DNA from: JACRCT01 sp049841135
GTDB lineage: Bacteria > Myxococcota > Myxococcia > Myxococcales > UBA5297
Direction of reading: 5' to 3'
Assembly: GCA_049841135.1 (NCBI GenBank)
Contig: JASGHK010000005.1
Location: 2,914,001-2,978,000, forward strand
Length of the DNA: 64,000 bases
In this document: one piece after another, positions 17,775-29,562 of the stretch
How positions within the stretch are numbered: the stretch's first letter is position 1
Layout of the letters: each line of letters opens with the position of its first letter
Notes under the pieces: generated by a model
What the model was told of the DNA's origin: nothing
Database searches by the model: none
What the model saw: the letters and a program-made list of their open reading frames with translations, nothing else
Translations under genes and position numbers: made by a program

Positions 17775-19484
17775 CTACTGGTGGGCTGCCACGCGGACGA
17801 AGGTGAGCGGCGCGTCCTCGTCGGACGGCGGAGGCGGGCGCACGCCCTTGGACCAGTGGGAGGCGGCCCAGGCCACGAAGCCGTGCGGCACGTCGGCCTT
17901 GGCCGCCCGCTCGCGCAGCCGGGTCCCGTCTCCGCCCGACGCTTCCACCGCGAGCGCCCGGGCGAGGTAGAGCGGCGCCCGGATCCGGGCCTCGGTGGCG
18001 GCCAGGTCCGCGCTTTCCTCGCCCCGCTCCACGTAGGCGTAGATCGCCTTCTCCAGCAGCTGCTGCTGCCGCACCTGCGCGTAGAGCTTCTGGGCGTGCG
18101 CTTCGTCGCCCACGCGGTGGAACTCCGCCGCGAGCAGCACCAGCAGCTGCTCGCCGAGGGCGTCCAGGGGCTCCTCCCCGAACTTGTTCACCTCGTCCCA
18201 GGCGTCGGCCGGGCCCTTCTCGGCAGCGCGGATGATCTTCGCGGCGTGACTCTCCTGGCCCTTGGCCTGCAGCCCGACGAGGGCGCGCAGGGCGCCGGCG
18301 TCGAGCTTCTGCTCGTGCTTGTCGATCAGGGCCTTCGCGCGGGCCTGGTCACCGGCCGACATCGCGACGGTCGCCGCCAGCAGGACCTCGTGCTCGGCGG
18401 GGTGGTCGTCGAAGGCCTTCTCCAAGAGCTGGAGCGCCTCGGTCTCGCGGCCCGCGCCGGCCAGGGCGATGGCGTGAAGGTCCAGGTAGGACCGAGAGGC
18501 GTCGTCGTTCCGCGGGGCGCGATCGAGCAGCGCCGCGGCCTCCGGCCAGCGCTCCGCTCGCGCCACGGTGACCGCCAGGTAGCGCAAGACACGCTCGTCG
18601 TTCGGAGCGGCCGACAGCAGCTTGCGCAGGGTGGCCTCGGCGGCGGTGTTCTCGTCGACCCGCGCGAACAGCAGCTGGTCGAAGGCCGAGTCCGGGCGCT
18701 CGGCGAGCCGGGCGCGGTAGAAGGCGCGCGCGGCGTCCATCCCCTCGACCTGGCGCATCAGCCACTGGAGCGCGCGGTGGGCTTCGTAGGAGTCGGGCTT
18801 CTCGCGGACGAGCTCCTTGGCGAAGGCGAGCGCCGCCGGGCGCCCCTCCGCGCGCTCGATGGAGACGAGCGTGAGGTCGATGGCCTCCTCCTCCACCCGG
18901 ACGATCTGCCGGAAGGCCTTTGCGGCGTCGGCGAACTTGTTCATCGACAGCAGCATGGCTCCGGACATCTCCCAGCCGGAGTTCTCGACCGAGTCCACCT
19001 GGATGCGGATCACCTCGCCGTACTTGTCCTTGGTGGAGATCTTCTCGGGAAGATCGGTGAAGACCGCGTCGACCCCGTCGAGGGCGACGAACGTCCGGCC
19101 GGCGAGCATCTCGATGTCGGGCTTGGCGTTCCTGTCCGGGTTCGCCGAGTAGTGGGCCCGCAGCTTGAACAGCGGGGCCGCACCCAGGACGTTGTAGCCC
19201 ACGAAGTCGACGCCCTTGGGGATGATGATCTCCTCGGTCGAGAGGACCCGATCGTCCAGACGCACCACCACCTTCACCGGGCCGGTCGGGACGTCGAGGC
19301 TGTTCCGGCCGTGGGCGTTGACGGTGAGTGGCGGCAGGTCGCCGAAGGCGACGCTGACCGGGCGGCTCAGGCCGTCGAGCACGTGCACCGTGGCGTGCGA
19401 GCGCTCCCACCAGACGCCGCCGACGAGGAGGAGAACGACCACCAGGCCGCCCGGGACGAGGACCTTCCAGAGAGCGGGCTTCAT
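17775..19484 (-). CDS. Membrane-anchored TPR protein, last gene of the Hsp70/Lon operon
   Basis: The 569-residue protein starts MKPALWKVLVPGGLVVVLLL, a single N-terminal membrane anchor, then a beta-rich domain (DGLSRPVSVAFGDLPPLTV) and a long array of TPR-like helix pairs (ADAAKAFRQIVRVEEEAID, PEAAALLDRAPRN, TEALQLLEKAFDDHPAEHE). Its ATG overlaps the stop of the upstream J-like gene by four bases (ATGA), showing translational coupling. It probably exposes a protein-binding scaffold outside the cytoplasmic membrane, possibly presenting clients or assembling the complex. No enzyme domain is visible. Confidence 0.8.
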   Translation of the reverse strand: MKPALWKVLVPGGLVVVLLLVGGVWWERSHATVHVLDGLSRPVSVAFGDLPPLTVNAHGRNSLDVPTGPVKVVVRLDDRVLSTEEIIIPKGVDFVGYNVLGAAPLFKLRAHYSANPDRNAKPDIEMLAGRTFVALDGVDAVFTDLPEKISTKDKYGEVIRIQVDSVENSGWEMSGAMLLSMNKFADAAKAFRQIVRVEEEAIDLTLVSIERAEGRPAALAFAKELVREKPDSYEAHRALQWLMRQVEGMDAARAFYRARLAERPDSAFDQLLFARVDENTAAEATLRKLLSAAPNDERVLRYLAVTVARAERWPEAAALLDRAPRNDDASRSYLDLHAIALAGAGRETEALQLLEKAFDDHPAEHEVLLAATVAMSAGDQARAKALIDKHEQKLDAGALRALVGLQAKGQESHAAKIIRAAEKGPADAWDEVNKFGEEPLDALGEQLLVLLAAEFHRVGDEAHAQKLYAQVRQQQLLEKAIYAYVERGEESADLAATEARIRAPLYLARALAVEASGGDGTRLRERAAKADVPHGFVAWAASHWSKGVRPPPPSDEDAPLTFVRVAAHQ

Positions 19485-21840
19485 CGCGCACCTCGGTAGG
19501 GAGACTCGCGGGTGGGCGGAGCCTTGACCAGCACCGAGCCGTGCCGAGGCAGGGCGACGGCCGCCGGGGCGAGCTCGGCGAAGAGCTCTTCGGCACAGGC
19601 GTCGAGCCCCGCGAGGACCATCTCGCGCTGGAGCGCCGCCGGATCGTCGCGCAGCGTCCGCAGGGTCGTCGTGTAGCCGCCGTCGTGGGGCTCGACGGTC
19701 TGGGCCGAGGCGAGGGTCTCGGCGCCCAGCGAGAGGGCGGCGTTGCAGCGGACGGCGAACGCGGGGCTCTTGGGCTGGCCCGGAGCCTCGAGCCAGTCCC
19801 CGGTGGGGACGATGGCGTAGCGCACCAGGAGCTTCGCCACGCCGCCCTTGGCCTCGTCGTAGCCCTCGAGGCCCACCGCCGGCTGCAGGCCCGTTCGGAG
19901 CTGATCGGCGACGTACTTGGTGCGCGGCTTGGGGTCCTTCAGGATCTTGACGATCGGCGAGAACGCCGGGTCGGCCTCCTCCGCCCAGGGGCTCTCGTCC
20001 ACGACCTGGAAGCTCGAGGCGCGGGTCGACGCGCAGGGAGGCGAGCAGCTTCTGCACCTTGGGCAGGGGAGTGCCGGCCCGCGACTCCGCCCGCTGCAGC
20101 CGCTCGGCGTAGGCGCGGTCGAGCGCGGCGGTGATCGCCGGGGCGGAAGGGCCGTTGGGGCGGCTCCCGAGGTACTCACGCAGCCTGCGCACCGAGCCGC
20201 TCTCGAGGGCCTTCTGCCCGGCGCTCGAGTCGGCCACGCGCGCGGCGATGGGCGGGCTGATAGCGCACAGCAGCGCGGCGAAGGCGAGGCCTGCGCCCCA
20301 GGCCTTGCGCCGGGACCAGGCCCAGGCCCGCTCGCGGGCGGTGGGCTTGCGGTCGGCGGAGAGCAGCGCGTGGGGAATGAGGTCGGCGGCCGGCTCGGCG
20401 CCGAGCAGGCCGCGCGCGAGCAGCGTCAGCGCCCGTCCTCGCCCGTCCAGGACCGACTGGGCGAACTCGCGCGCCGGCTCCGGGCCGGAGATGGTGATCC
20501 GGCAGGGCGTCCCGCCGAAGTCGAAGAAGACCTCGGTGCCCGAGTAGACGCCGTTGTTGTGCTGGTCGGTGACGGTCGCCGACTGCAGGCGGATGAGCGG
20601 CCAGGCGGAGACCTTCTCGCCGTGGGTCTGCAAGAGGTACAGCGGGTGGATGAGGGAGTAGGGCTTGAGCCACGAACGGGTCCGCCGGCTCCGCAGGCCG
20701 CGGATGCCCGTGGCCAGGAGCAGCCCGGCCGGGACGGCCAGCAGGGCGATGCCCATGACCTCGCCCGTGCCCCAGGGGTCGGGGTCGGAAGCCGCGGAGA
20801 GGACGAGGGCGTAGATCCCGAGCGCCGCCAGGCCGGCGAAGAGCAGGAACCAGGGATTGGTCCAGGTCAGGCCCGGCTTCGGCGCCTCCTCCACCATCTT
20901 CTCCAGCAGCTTCTGCGAGGCCTCCGGCAGGTCGTCGACCAGGACGTCGACGCGGGCGGGCAGGAAGGCCTCGAAGATCGGCGTGGGCGTCAAGCGCCCA
21001 GCCGCGCGCAGCAGGGTGTTGCCGGCCAGCGCGCGCTCGCTGGCGAACATCTGCGCGCTCAGCGCGCACAGGCGGTCGGCCGCGAACCGGCGCAGGTCGT
21101 TGTCGCCGCGCTTCTCCAGCTCCTGCGCGATGAGCTCGAAGTCCTTCTCGGTGGCGTCCTTGTCGTGCTTCTCGAGGTGCGCGTCCACGAAGGCCAGCCG
21201 CAGCCGCAGCACGTCGACCGCGGAGTCGGTGGCCGCGAGCGTCTTCTCCCAGAGGGCGAAGGCCTCCGGCCAGCGGTCGGCGGCGCCCAGCAGCTCGCCC
21301 AGGAGGATGGAGGCGTCGACGTGGTGGGGCTCGAAGCTCCAGGGCCTTGCGCGCCGCCTCGGTGGCGTTGGGGACCTGGTCGAGGATGCGCAGCGTCTGT
21401 GCCACGTGGATCCGGTACGAGACCGACTTCGGGTCCGCCTGCACCAGCCGCTCGAACTCCTGCAGCGCGGGGCCGGCCTGGTCCAGTCGGAGGAAGGCGA
21501 AGCCCAGGAGCTCGCGGGCCTCCTGGACGTCGGGGTTCTTCGAGAGCAGCTGCGCGAGCATGTCCCGCGCCTTGGCCGGCTCGTCTTCGGAGAGGCACTC
21601 CCGCGAGGCGCGCAGCACCGCCTGCGCCTCCTCGCCGTGCTCGTCGTGGAGCTTCTGCTCGGCGTCGTAGGCCGCGCGCTGCTCCGGGTCGGAGAGCAGC
21701 TCGTAGGCCGCGCGGAGGCGCTGGAAGGCCTCGGGCTCCTTCTCCGGCGGGTGGAGCCGCATCAGCCGGAAGTACGCCGACTTGATGGCGCGCGCGTCCG
21801 CGCCTCGCTCGAGCTCGAGCGCCTGGTATGGGTCAGACAT
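19481..21840 (-). CDS. J-like domain/TPR membrane protein (two frame shifts)
   Basis: The N-terminus is a J-like domain (PYQALELERGADARAIKSAY, YELLSDPEQRAAYDAE), but the HPD tripeptide needed to stimulate Hsp70 ATPase reads HPP at residues 30-32. TPR helices, two transmembrane segments (about residues 300-360), a further soluble domain, a third membrane helix and a C-terminal domain follow. Extra bases at 21333-21339 and 20008-20015 break the frame; deleting one base restores GAGCTC in both (KALELEPHHVDAS and DPRLELQVVDES). Repaired length is about 785 residues. Its ATG follows directly on the Lon-domain stop, and its stop overlaps the next ATG. It probably docks the neighbouring Hsp70 at the membrane. 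Confidence 0.8.
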
Positions 21841-23094
21841 TCAAGGTCCCCCTCGTACGGCCTGTGCCGCCTCCGAGATCGTGTCGACGAAGGTGAGGTT
21901 CACCCGCGCCGGGACGAGGCGCGGCAGCTCGCGCGCCTCGCGCAGGTTGCGCCGGGGCATCAGCACCCGGGTGACGCCGGCGAGCGTCGCCGCCACCAGC
22001 TTCTCGTGGATGCCGGCCACGGGCTTGAGCTCTCCGGCCAGGGTGATCTCCCCGGTGGCGGCCAGATCGGCCGGCAGCGGCTCTTTGCGCAGCGCCGAGA
22101 TGCCGGCCAGCACCAGCGCCAACCCGGAGGAGGCGCCCTCCTTGGAGATCTCGGTGTCGGCGAAGTGCAGGTGCAGGTCATGCCGGGCGACCTCGGCGGT
22201 CAGCGCCAGCTCGGCGGAGCGCGCCTTCAGGCACGACCAGGCCACCCGCGCCGCCTCCACGCCCGTCTCGCCGACGTTGCCGGTGACGAAGAGGTTCCCG
22301 TGGCCCGGCACGGCCAGCGCCTGCAGCGGAGAGACGCTGCCGCCGCGGGGGCCCCAGCCCAGCACGCCGATCTGCCCCGGCTGGGCCACGGCGCCCGGCT
22401 GGCCGGCTCCCGCCGCCGGGATCGAAGACGGCCGCAGCGCGGCGCGCAGCTCGCGGTAGCCCTGGTCCTCCGGGTGGGCCAGCGCCAAGGCCCGCTTGGC
22501 CTTGTCGACCTCGCCGGCGCGCAAGTGCTCGCGCGCCTGCGCCACCCGCCCGGTGGCGTTGGCCACCGCGGCCTCGCTCAGCGCCGCCGACAGCGGGTCC
22601 CGGCCGAGCAGCGCATCGGTCTCGCGCAGCGCAGCGGCCAGCTCGGCGTCGTGGGGGGCGCGCTGCGCGGCCCGGCGCAGCACCTGGGCCGCGCGACGCT
22701 CGAGGCGCAGCTGTAGGTACATCGAGGCCCGGCGGAGGGCGCGCCGGGGCGTGGGGCAGAGCTCGTCGGCCTCCTCGAGCAGCAGGAGCGCGTCGTCCAC
22801 CCGGCCGTCCTCGAGGACCACCTCTGCCAGCTCGTCGCGCACTGCCGGGTCCTCGAGGTGCGCCTGCGCCGCCGTCGCGAGGACCTCGCGCGCCGCGCCG
22901 CGGGCCCCGCGGCGCAGGTGGCAGGAGACCAGCATCCGGCGGGCGTTGGCGTCGAGGAGCGCCGCGCGCTCGAGCACCGCGGCCGCGGAGAGGTAGTCCG
23001 CCTCGCCGAAGTGGAGCTCGGCCAGCTGCAGGCGCGCCGCGACGTCGTCCGGGGCGATGGCGAGGCGCCGCTTGAGCCTCGGTGACGGTGGGCA

Positions 23095-23095
<1 letters not shown>
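21841..23095 (-). CDS. TPR protein with standalone Lon (S16) protease domain (one frame shift)
   Basis: Residues 1-200 form TPR-like helices. Residues about 230-415 are a Lon-type peptidase domain without any AAA+ ATPase. The catalytic Ser322 lies in ISKEGASSGLAL and Lys365 in GIHEKLVAATLAG; the spacing of 43 equals that of the E. coli Lon dyad (679/722), so the domain is probably active. An extra base at 23074-23080 (GAGGCTC for GAGCTC on the coding strand) separates the ATG from the body; repair gives MPTVTELKRRLAIAPDDVAA. The ATG overlaps the Hsp70 stop by one base (TGATG). Substrates are probably delivered by the coupled Hsp70 rather than by an own unfoldase. Repaired length 417. Confidence 0.85.
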
Positions 23096-24873
<1,778 letters not shown>

Positions 24874-24960
24874 CCCGGCGCAGAGCGTAGCCCAAGCGGC
24901 GGTGGGCCGGAAAGGCGTCTGCTATGGTCCCGGCCCATACCTGTGGCGAGGGAGGGCAAC

Positions 24961-25416
24961 ATGATGGTCTTCGGGACGCGGCTCTTCGGGGAGTGCGACA
25001 ACGTCCCCGGCGTCTTCGCCGTGCGCACGCAGTTCTTCCACGTCAACTTCCTGCCGCTCGTCCCCACCGCGAGCTTCCTGATGTTCGGCCCGGAGCAGGG
25101 CGTGAAGCTGGACTCGGTCCAGTGGCGCTCGGTGCTGGCGTGCTGGGGGCGCACCGCGCTGATCATCGGCGGGGTCATCGCGCTCATCTCGGGGATGGTG
25201 TGCATGGGCGACCACGGCGACCGCGCCGCCGGAGTCGGGATGATCGTCGTCGGCGTGGCGTGCGGCGCGGCGCTGTGGGCCAGCTACCGGTACCTGCGGG
25301 CGAGCCGGGAGCGCGCGCTCGAGCTGTGCGAGCTGGCCGGGCTCACGGCCGACGCCAAGGCGCGGGTGGAGCGCCACTTCGGCCGGATGGAGCGCGGCGG
25401 GGCCGAGGAGTTCTGA
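24961..25416 (+). CDS. Small membrane protein of unknown function
   Basis: The 151-residue protein starts with a conserved-looking soluble part (FGTRLFGECDNVPGVFAVRT, QFFHVNFLPLVPT) and then two transmembrane helices (about 60-80 and 86-106), ending in a charged amphipathic helix. GAGGGAGGG precedes the ATG. It is divergent from the Hsp70 operon, with 87 bp between the starts. The N-terminal motif recalls uncharacterised membrane proteins of planctomycetes and myxobacteria; no function is known to me. Confidence 0.7.
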   Translation: MMVFGTRLFGECDNVPGVFAVRTQFFHVNFLPLVPTASFLMFGPEQGVKLDSVQWRSVLACWGRTALIIGGVIALISGMVCMGDHGDRAAGVGMIVVGVACGAALWASYRYLRASRERALELCELAGLTADAKARVERHFGRMERGGAEEF

Positions 25417-25496
25417 TTCCCATCGAGGGGGCTGAAGCACGCCATCGGGGCTGCCGTCGGGCTTGGCCCGGCTCTCGAACAGGCCTTGTGTCCACG

Positions 25497-25534
25497 TGAG
25501 ACACGGTGTTAGACGGTAGTGTCATAATGTCTCA
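25497..25534. promoter_or_regulatory. Putative autoregulatory operator overlapping the TetR start
   Basis: TGAGACA at 25497-25503 and TGTCTCA at 25528-25534 form a 7-bp inverted repeat across the start of the double-HTH regulator; the right arm covers part of its ATG. Weaker internal symmetry (GTGTTAGAC, GTGTCATAA) lies between. The position fits self-repression. Confidence 0.5.
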
Positions 25535-26291
25535 AGTCGATGGCGTGATCGAAGCGGCCGCCCGCCTGGCGTCGTCGGGTGAAGGCTGGCGGATGGAGCA
25601 GGTCGCCCGCGCCGCGGGCATCTCCCGGGCGACGCTCTACCGGCTCTTCCCGACGCGCGAGGCGCTGGCGAAGAAGCTCGCCGAGGAGAAGGGGATCGTC
25701 CCGGAGCCGGACGGCACCCGTGGACGAATCCTGCGCGCGGCGATCGCCGTGGTGGAGGAGCGGGGCCTGGACGGCGCGACCCTGGATGCGGTCGCCGCCA
25801 AGGCCGGCCTGTCGGCGGTGACGCTCTACCGCCACTTCAACGACCGGCAGTCCCTGATCTCCGCGGCGCTCGACTCCTCGCTGCCCCGCCGCGCTGCCCA
25901 GGGTCTGGCGCTCGCCGGCCGCGACCCGGAGAAGGACCTGGCGGCGTTCGCGACCGGTGCGCTCGGCTTCATGCGCCAGCACGCCGCGGCGCTACGCATC
26001 GTCGTCGGCGCGTCGGGTGCGCAGCGCAAGGAGCTGCGGCGGTTGCACCAGGCGCCGCTGAGCGCCACCTCTTCGCTCGAGGCGTACCTGCGCAGGCAGA
26101 TGGACGAAGGCCGGCTCCCGAAGCAGGACGCGCGGCGGCTGGCGCTGGCCTTCAACTCGATGCTCCTGGGCTTCGCCTGCCTGGGACCGCTGGTGGGCGA
26201 GAGCGTGGAGCCGGCGGAGACGCTGGGGCCGGCGCTGGCGAAGCTCTTCCTCGAGGGCGCGTGCGCCGCCGGAAAGCGGAGGTCGCGATGA
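25527..26291 (+). CDS. TetR-type regulator with two N-terminal HTH domains
   Basis: The protein of 254 residues carries two TetR-like DNA-binding modules in a row: VARAAGISRATLYRLFPTRE (about 26-45) and VAAKAGLSAVTLYRHFNDRQ (about 88-107). One TetR C-terminal domain follows. Most TetR proteins have one module and act as dimers, so this fusion may read an extended or asymmetric site. The ATG at 25527 lies in an inverted repeat. Its stop overlaps the ATG of the next gene (ATGA), so it is cotranslated with the phosphotransferase-like enzyme it probably controls. Confidence 0.85.
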   Translation: MSQVDGVIEAAARLASSGEGWRMEQVARAAGISRATLYRLFPTREALAKKLAEEKGIVPEPDGTRGRILRAAIAVVEERGLDGATLDAVAAKAGLSAVTLYRHFNDRQSLISAALDSSLPRRAAQGLALAGRDPEKDLAAFATGALGFMRQHAAALRIVVGASGAQRKELRRLHQAPLSATSSLEAYLRRQMDEGRLPKQDARRLALAFNSMLLGFACLGPLVGESVEPAETLGPALAKLFLEGACAAGKRRSR

Positions 26292-28850
26292 GCATCGTGA
26301 GCCTGGAGGCTGCCGCCGAGAGCGCGGCCAAGGTCGGCGGCAAGGCGGCGAACCTCGCGAGGCTGATGGCGGCGGGCTTCGAGGTCCCGGCGGGCTTCGT
26401 GGTGACGGCCGACGCGTTTGCGGCGCACCTGGCCCAGCCCGAGATCGAGTTGGCGCTGCGGTCGGTCCGCGAAGCCACGGGTCCGAAGCGCGAGGCCCTT
26501 GCCCGAGCGCGAGCGGCGATCGAGGCGTCGCGGGTGGAGCCCACGCTGGAGGAGGCGCTGGGCGCAGCGCTGCGGTCTCTGGGCGACGGTCTCCCGGTCG
26601 CAGTGCGCTCTTCCGCGGCCGCGGAGGATTCGGCGGCCTGCTCCTTCGCCGGGCTGCACGAGACGGTGCTCGGCGTACGTGGACTGGCAGAGTGCGTCGA
26701 GGCGCTCAAGCGCTGCTGGGCCTCGGCATGGACCGAGCGCGCCTTCGAGTACCGCAGCCAGGCCGGGCTGGGGGACGCGGCGGCGTCGATGGCGGTGGTC
26801 GTGCAGCGTCTGGTGCAGGCTGAGTACGCGGGCGTGCTCTTCACCCGAGACCCGACCGGTGTCGCCGGGACCGATCTCGTCTGCGAGGCGGTGGCGGGCC
26901 TCGGAGAAGGGCTCGTCTCGGGCCGGCTGGCGCCGAGCCGGTGGACCATCTCCCGCGCCACGCTCGAGGTGGCGCAGACGAGCGAGGGCGAAGGCAAGGG
27001 GTTCGACCCGGCGATGGTCGAGCGGATCGCGCGCACGGGTCTCCAGATCGAGCAGGCCGGCGGCGCGCCACAGGACATTGAGTGGGCGGTTGTTGGCGGT
27101 GAGTTGAAGATTCTGCAGGCGCGGCCCATCACCACCACGCTGGCTGCGGCTACGCCCGGAGGCCGAGAGGACCGAATCGTCTGGGCCAACACCAACCTGG
27201 GCGAAGCTCTTGCCGGACGTGATGACGCCGCTGTCATGGGTCATCGCGCAGCGCTTCGTCGACGACCTGCTCCGCTCGCTGGTGGAGCGGCTCGGCTTGG
27301 ACCTGAGAAAGCTGCCGCTGGTCGGGCTCGTCGCGGGGCGGGTGTACGTGAACATGAACTCGGTCGCGGCGCTCTTCCGGCGCATCCCGGGCATGGGCCG
27401 CAAGAACTACGGGGACTTCTTCGGCGGTGACCAGAAGGCGCTGGTGGAGGCGCTCGAGGGGCTGCGCGATGAGGACCTCCCGCGGACGGACGTGAGCCCC
27501 TGGCGGGTGCTGCTCCACCTGCCCGGCTTCGCCTTCTGGCTGTGGAGGTGCAGCGATTCGAGGCTGCCGCCGTGGATGAAGGACTTCGAGGGCTTCCGGC
27601 CGCCGTGCGAGGCGGAGATCCGGGCAACGCCGGACGAGCGGCTGCCGGCGATGGCGAAGGAGACGCTCTTCTTCTTCTCCACGCCGGAGCGGAGCGACGC
27701 CATCGGCTTCGGGTTCATCGCGGTGGCGGCCATGCAGAAGGTGGCGACGCTGTGCCGCAGCTGGCTCGGCGATGTCGACGGATCGATCGCCAATCGCCTG
27801 CTGACCGGGGTCGGCGGGGTCGACTCGGCGGAGGCAGGCCTGGCGCTCTGGGCGCTCGCCGACGCAGCGCGAGAGCGCGGCCTGGAGGACGACCTGCGCA
27901 AGGCGACGAGCTTCGAGCTGCTCCGGAGCTCGCTCGCCGAGAGTGAGGCGGGCCGCGACTGGCTGGGCCGGTGGGACGCCTTCGTGCAGCGGCATGGCCA
28001 CCATGCGCGCGCGGAGATGGATCCCGCGGTGCCGCGCTGGCGCGAGCTGCCCGAGTACCTGCTGGGGATGGTGCGGACCTACTTGGACGCGAAGCCGGAG
28101 TCGAGCCCCATCGCCCTGCACGCGCGCAAGCAGGCCGAGCGCGAGGCGTTGCAGCGCGAGGTCCTGGGGAGGCTCGGCCTCTTCAAGCGGTGGATCTTCA
28201 AGCTCGTCCTCGACCGCGCGCAGCGGGGCATGGTCGTCCGCGAAGGCGCGAAGAGCGAGATGGCGCGGCGCGCGGCGCTGGTGCGCGAGCTGGCCAAGGA
28301 GTGCGGGCGGCGGCTCGTCGAGCGCGGCCTCGCGGAGTCGGAAGGCGACGCCTTCTTCCTCACCTTCGAGGAACAGGTCGACGCGCTCGCCGGACGGATG
28401 GCCGACCTGAAAGCCGTCGTCCGCAAGAGAAGAGCCGAGTACTCGCAGAACAAGGCCTTCCAGCCGCCGGCCGTGGTGGTCGGACGGTTCGATCCGCGAA
28501 GGCACCTGCTGCCGCCGCCGCCTTCGACGAAGGTGCTCAAGGGCGTCTCGGTCAGCCCAGGCGTGGCCGAGGGACCGGCGCGTGTGCTGCTCACGGCGGA
28601 CTCGGAGGAGCGAGTGCTCCCGGGCGAGATCCTGGTCGCGCCGTTCACCGACCCGGGCTGGACGCCGTACTTCCTGCCTGCGGCGGCCATCGTCATGGAC
28701 ATGGGCGGCGTGCTCAGCCACGGCAGCGTGCTCGCGCGCGAGTACGGCATCCCGGCGGTGGTGAATGTGGGGCCGGCGACGCGAGTCCTGCGCACCGGCC
28801 AGCGCGTTCGGGTGGACGCGTTCCGCGGCGAGGTGCAGGTGCTGGACTGA
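26288..28850 (+). CDS. Rifampicin phosphotransferase / PEP synthase-like enzyme (one frame shift)
   Basis: This protein of about 853 residues has the architecture of PEP synthase-like dikinases and Rph. There is an N-terminal ATP-grasp domain (VGGKAANLARL, VAVRSSAAAEDSAACSFAG, GVLFTRDPTG), a central helical domain, and a C-terminal swivelling domain with the phosphorylatable His in GGVLSHGSVLAREYGIPAVV. The His-containing loop is of the Rph type. Such enzymes transfer a phosphate from ATP to rifampicin or to small organic acids. An extra base at 27203-27209 (GAAGCTC for GAGCTC) breaks the frame; repair gives NTNLGELLPDVMTPLSW. It is coupled to the double-HTH TetR gene upstream. The substrate is unproven. 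Confidence 0.85.
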
Positions 28851-28910
28851 CGACGGCTCATCGGAAGCGGGTGCCGCGGGAGCGATGGGCTGGGCGCCCA
28901 GGTCATCTGG

Positions 28911-28944
28911 ACAGAAAAAGCACAGATTTGTTTCTTTTCTGTGC
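28911..28944. promoter_or_regulatory. AT-rich overlapping inverted repeats (putative operator)
   Basis: ACAGAAAA (28911-28918) is complementary to TTTTCTGT (28935-28942), and GCACAGA (28920-28926) to TCTGTGC (28938-28944). One right arm can therefore pair with two left arms. The block is much more AT-rich than its surroundings and abuts a small open frame starting at 28947. It looks like an operator or switchable hairpin leader. Confidence 0.5.
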
Positions 28945-28946
28945 AC

Positions 28947-29147
28947 ATGAATCTGGTCCGTGACATCGCTTCGGTTCAGGCCTTGGCCAAGGCCCAGTCA
29001 GGTATCGCCGGCCTGACCGACGAGGCGCTGGCTCAGGAGTGCGCGGGCTTGCTCGAGCCGACTGAGCTCCCGGGGCTGTCGATGCGAATCCGGACGGTCA
29101 TCTCGCGCCTGGTTGAAGAGCTGAGGGTGAAGGCGCCCTCAACATGA
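28947..29147 (+). CDS. Small hypothetical protein
   Basis: A 66-residue frame, MNLVRDIASVQALAKAQSGI and onward, predicted mostly helical and ending KAPST, starts right after the AT-rich inverted repeats. A GTG at 28941 would add two residues. There is no clear Shine-Dalgarno. Its position inside a scar between duplicated gene tails suggests acquired DNA. The coding status is uncertain and no family is recognised. Confidence 0.35.
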   Translation: MNLVRDIASVQALAKAQSGIAGLTDEALAQECAGLLEPTELPGLSMRIRTVISRLVEELRVKAPST

Positions 29148-29159
29148 ATTCGCGGGTGG

Positions 29160-29415
29160 GCTGGCTGCTCACGGCGGACTCGGAAGAGCGAGTGCTCGGG
29201 CGAGATGCCGGTCGCGCCGTTCAGCGACCCGGGCTGGGCGCCGTACTTCGCCATCGTCAGGGACATGGGCGGAGTGCTTGGCCACGGCAGCGTTCTGGCG
29301 CGCGAGTACGGCATCCCCGCGGTCGTGAACGTGGGACCGGCCACGCGAATCCCTTCGGACCGGGCAGTGCATCCGCGTGGACGCATTCCGCGGCGAGGTA
29401 CAGGTGCTGGACTAA
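29160..29415 (+). pseudogene. Duplicated, decayed 3' end of the Rph-like gene
   Basis: The DNA matches 28587-28860, the end of the Rph-like gene, over its whole length with substitutions and small indels. In changing frames it reads LLTADSEERVL, APFSDPGWAPYFAI, RDMGGVLGHGSVLAREYGIP and NVGPATR, including the phosphohistidine loop. It has no start and has broken frames, so it is a non-functional partial copy. It shows that the end of this gene was duplicated and separated by about 300 bp of unrelated DNA. Confidence 0.8.
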
Positions 29416-29417
29416 CG

Positions 29418-29464
29418 ACGGCTACTTGTCGTCCTTATCGCCGGTCTCGTCGTAGAGCGGCAGG
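29418..29464. repeat. Duplicated 3' tail of the downstream TIGR02996 gene
   Basis: GGCTACTTGTCGTCC and the following GGTCTCGTCGTAGAGCGGC are repeated at 30007-30052, where they form the end of the minus-strand TIGR02996 gene. Here the copy follows directly on the decayed Rph tail. The two genes were therefore once adjacent tail to tail, and the cassette between was inserted by a duplication event. Confidence 0.75.
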
Positions 29465-29562
29465 AAAGAGTGGCGAACAGGCTGGTTAATGTTCCGCTCT
29501 CCGGTAACTCATCCCAGGAATAGGCAACGAACTCGTCCAGCGGATAGCCCTGCTTGCGGTCG

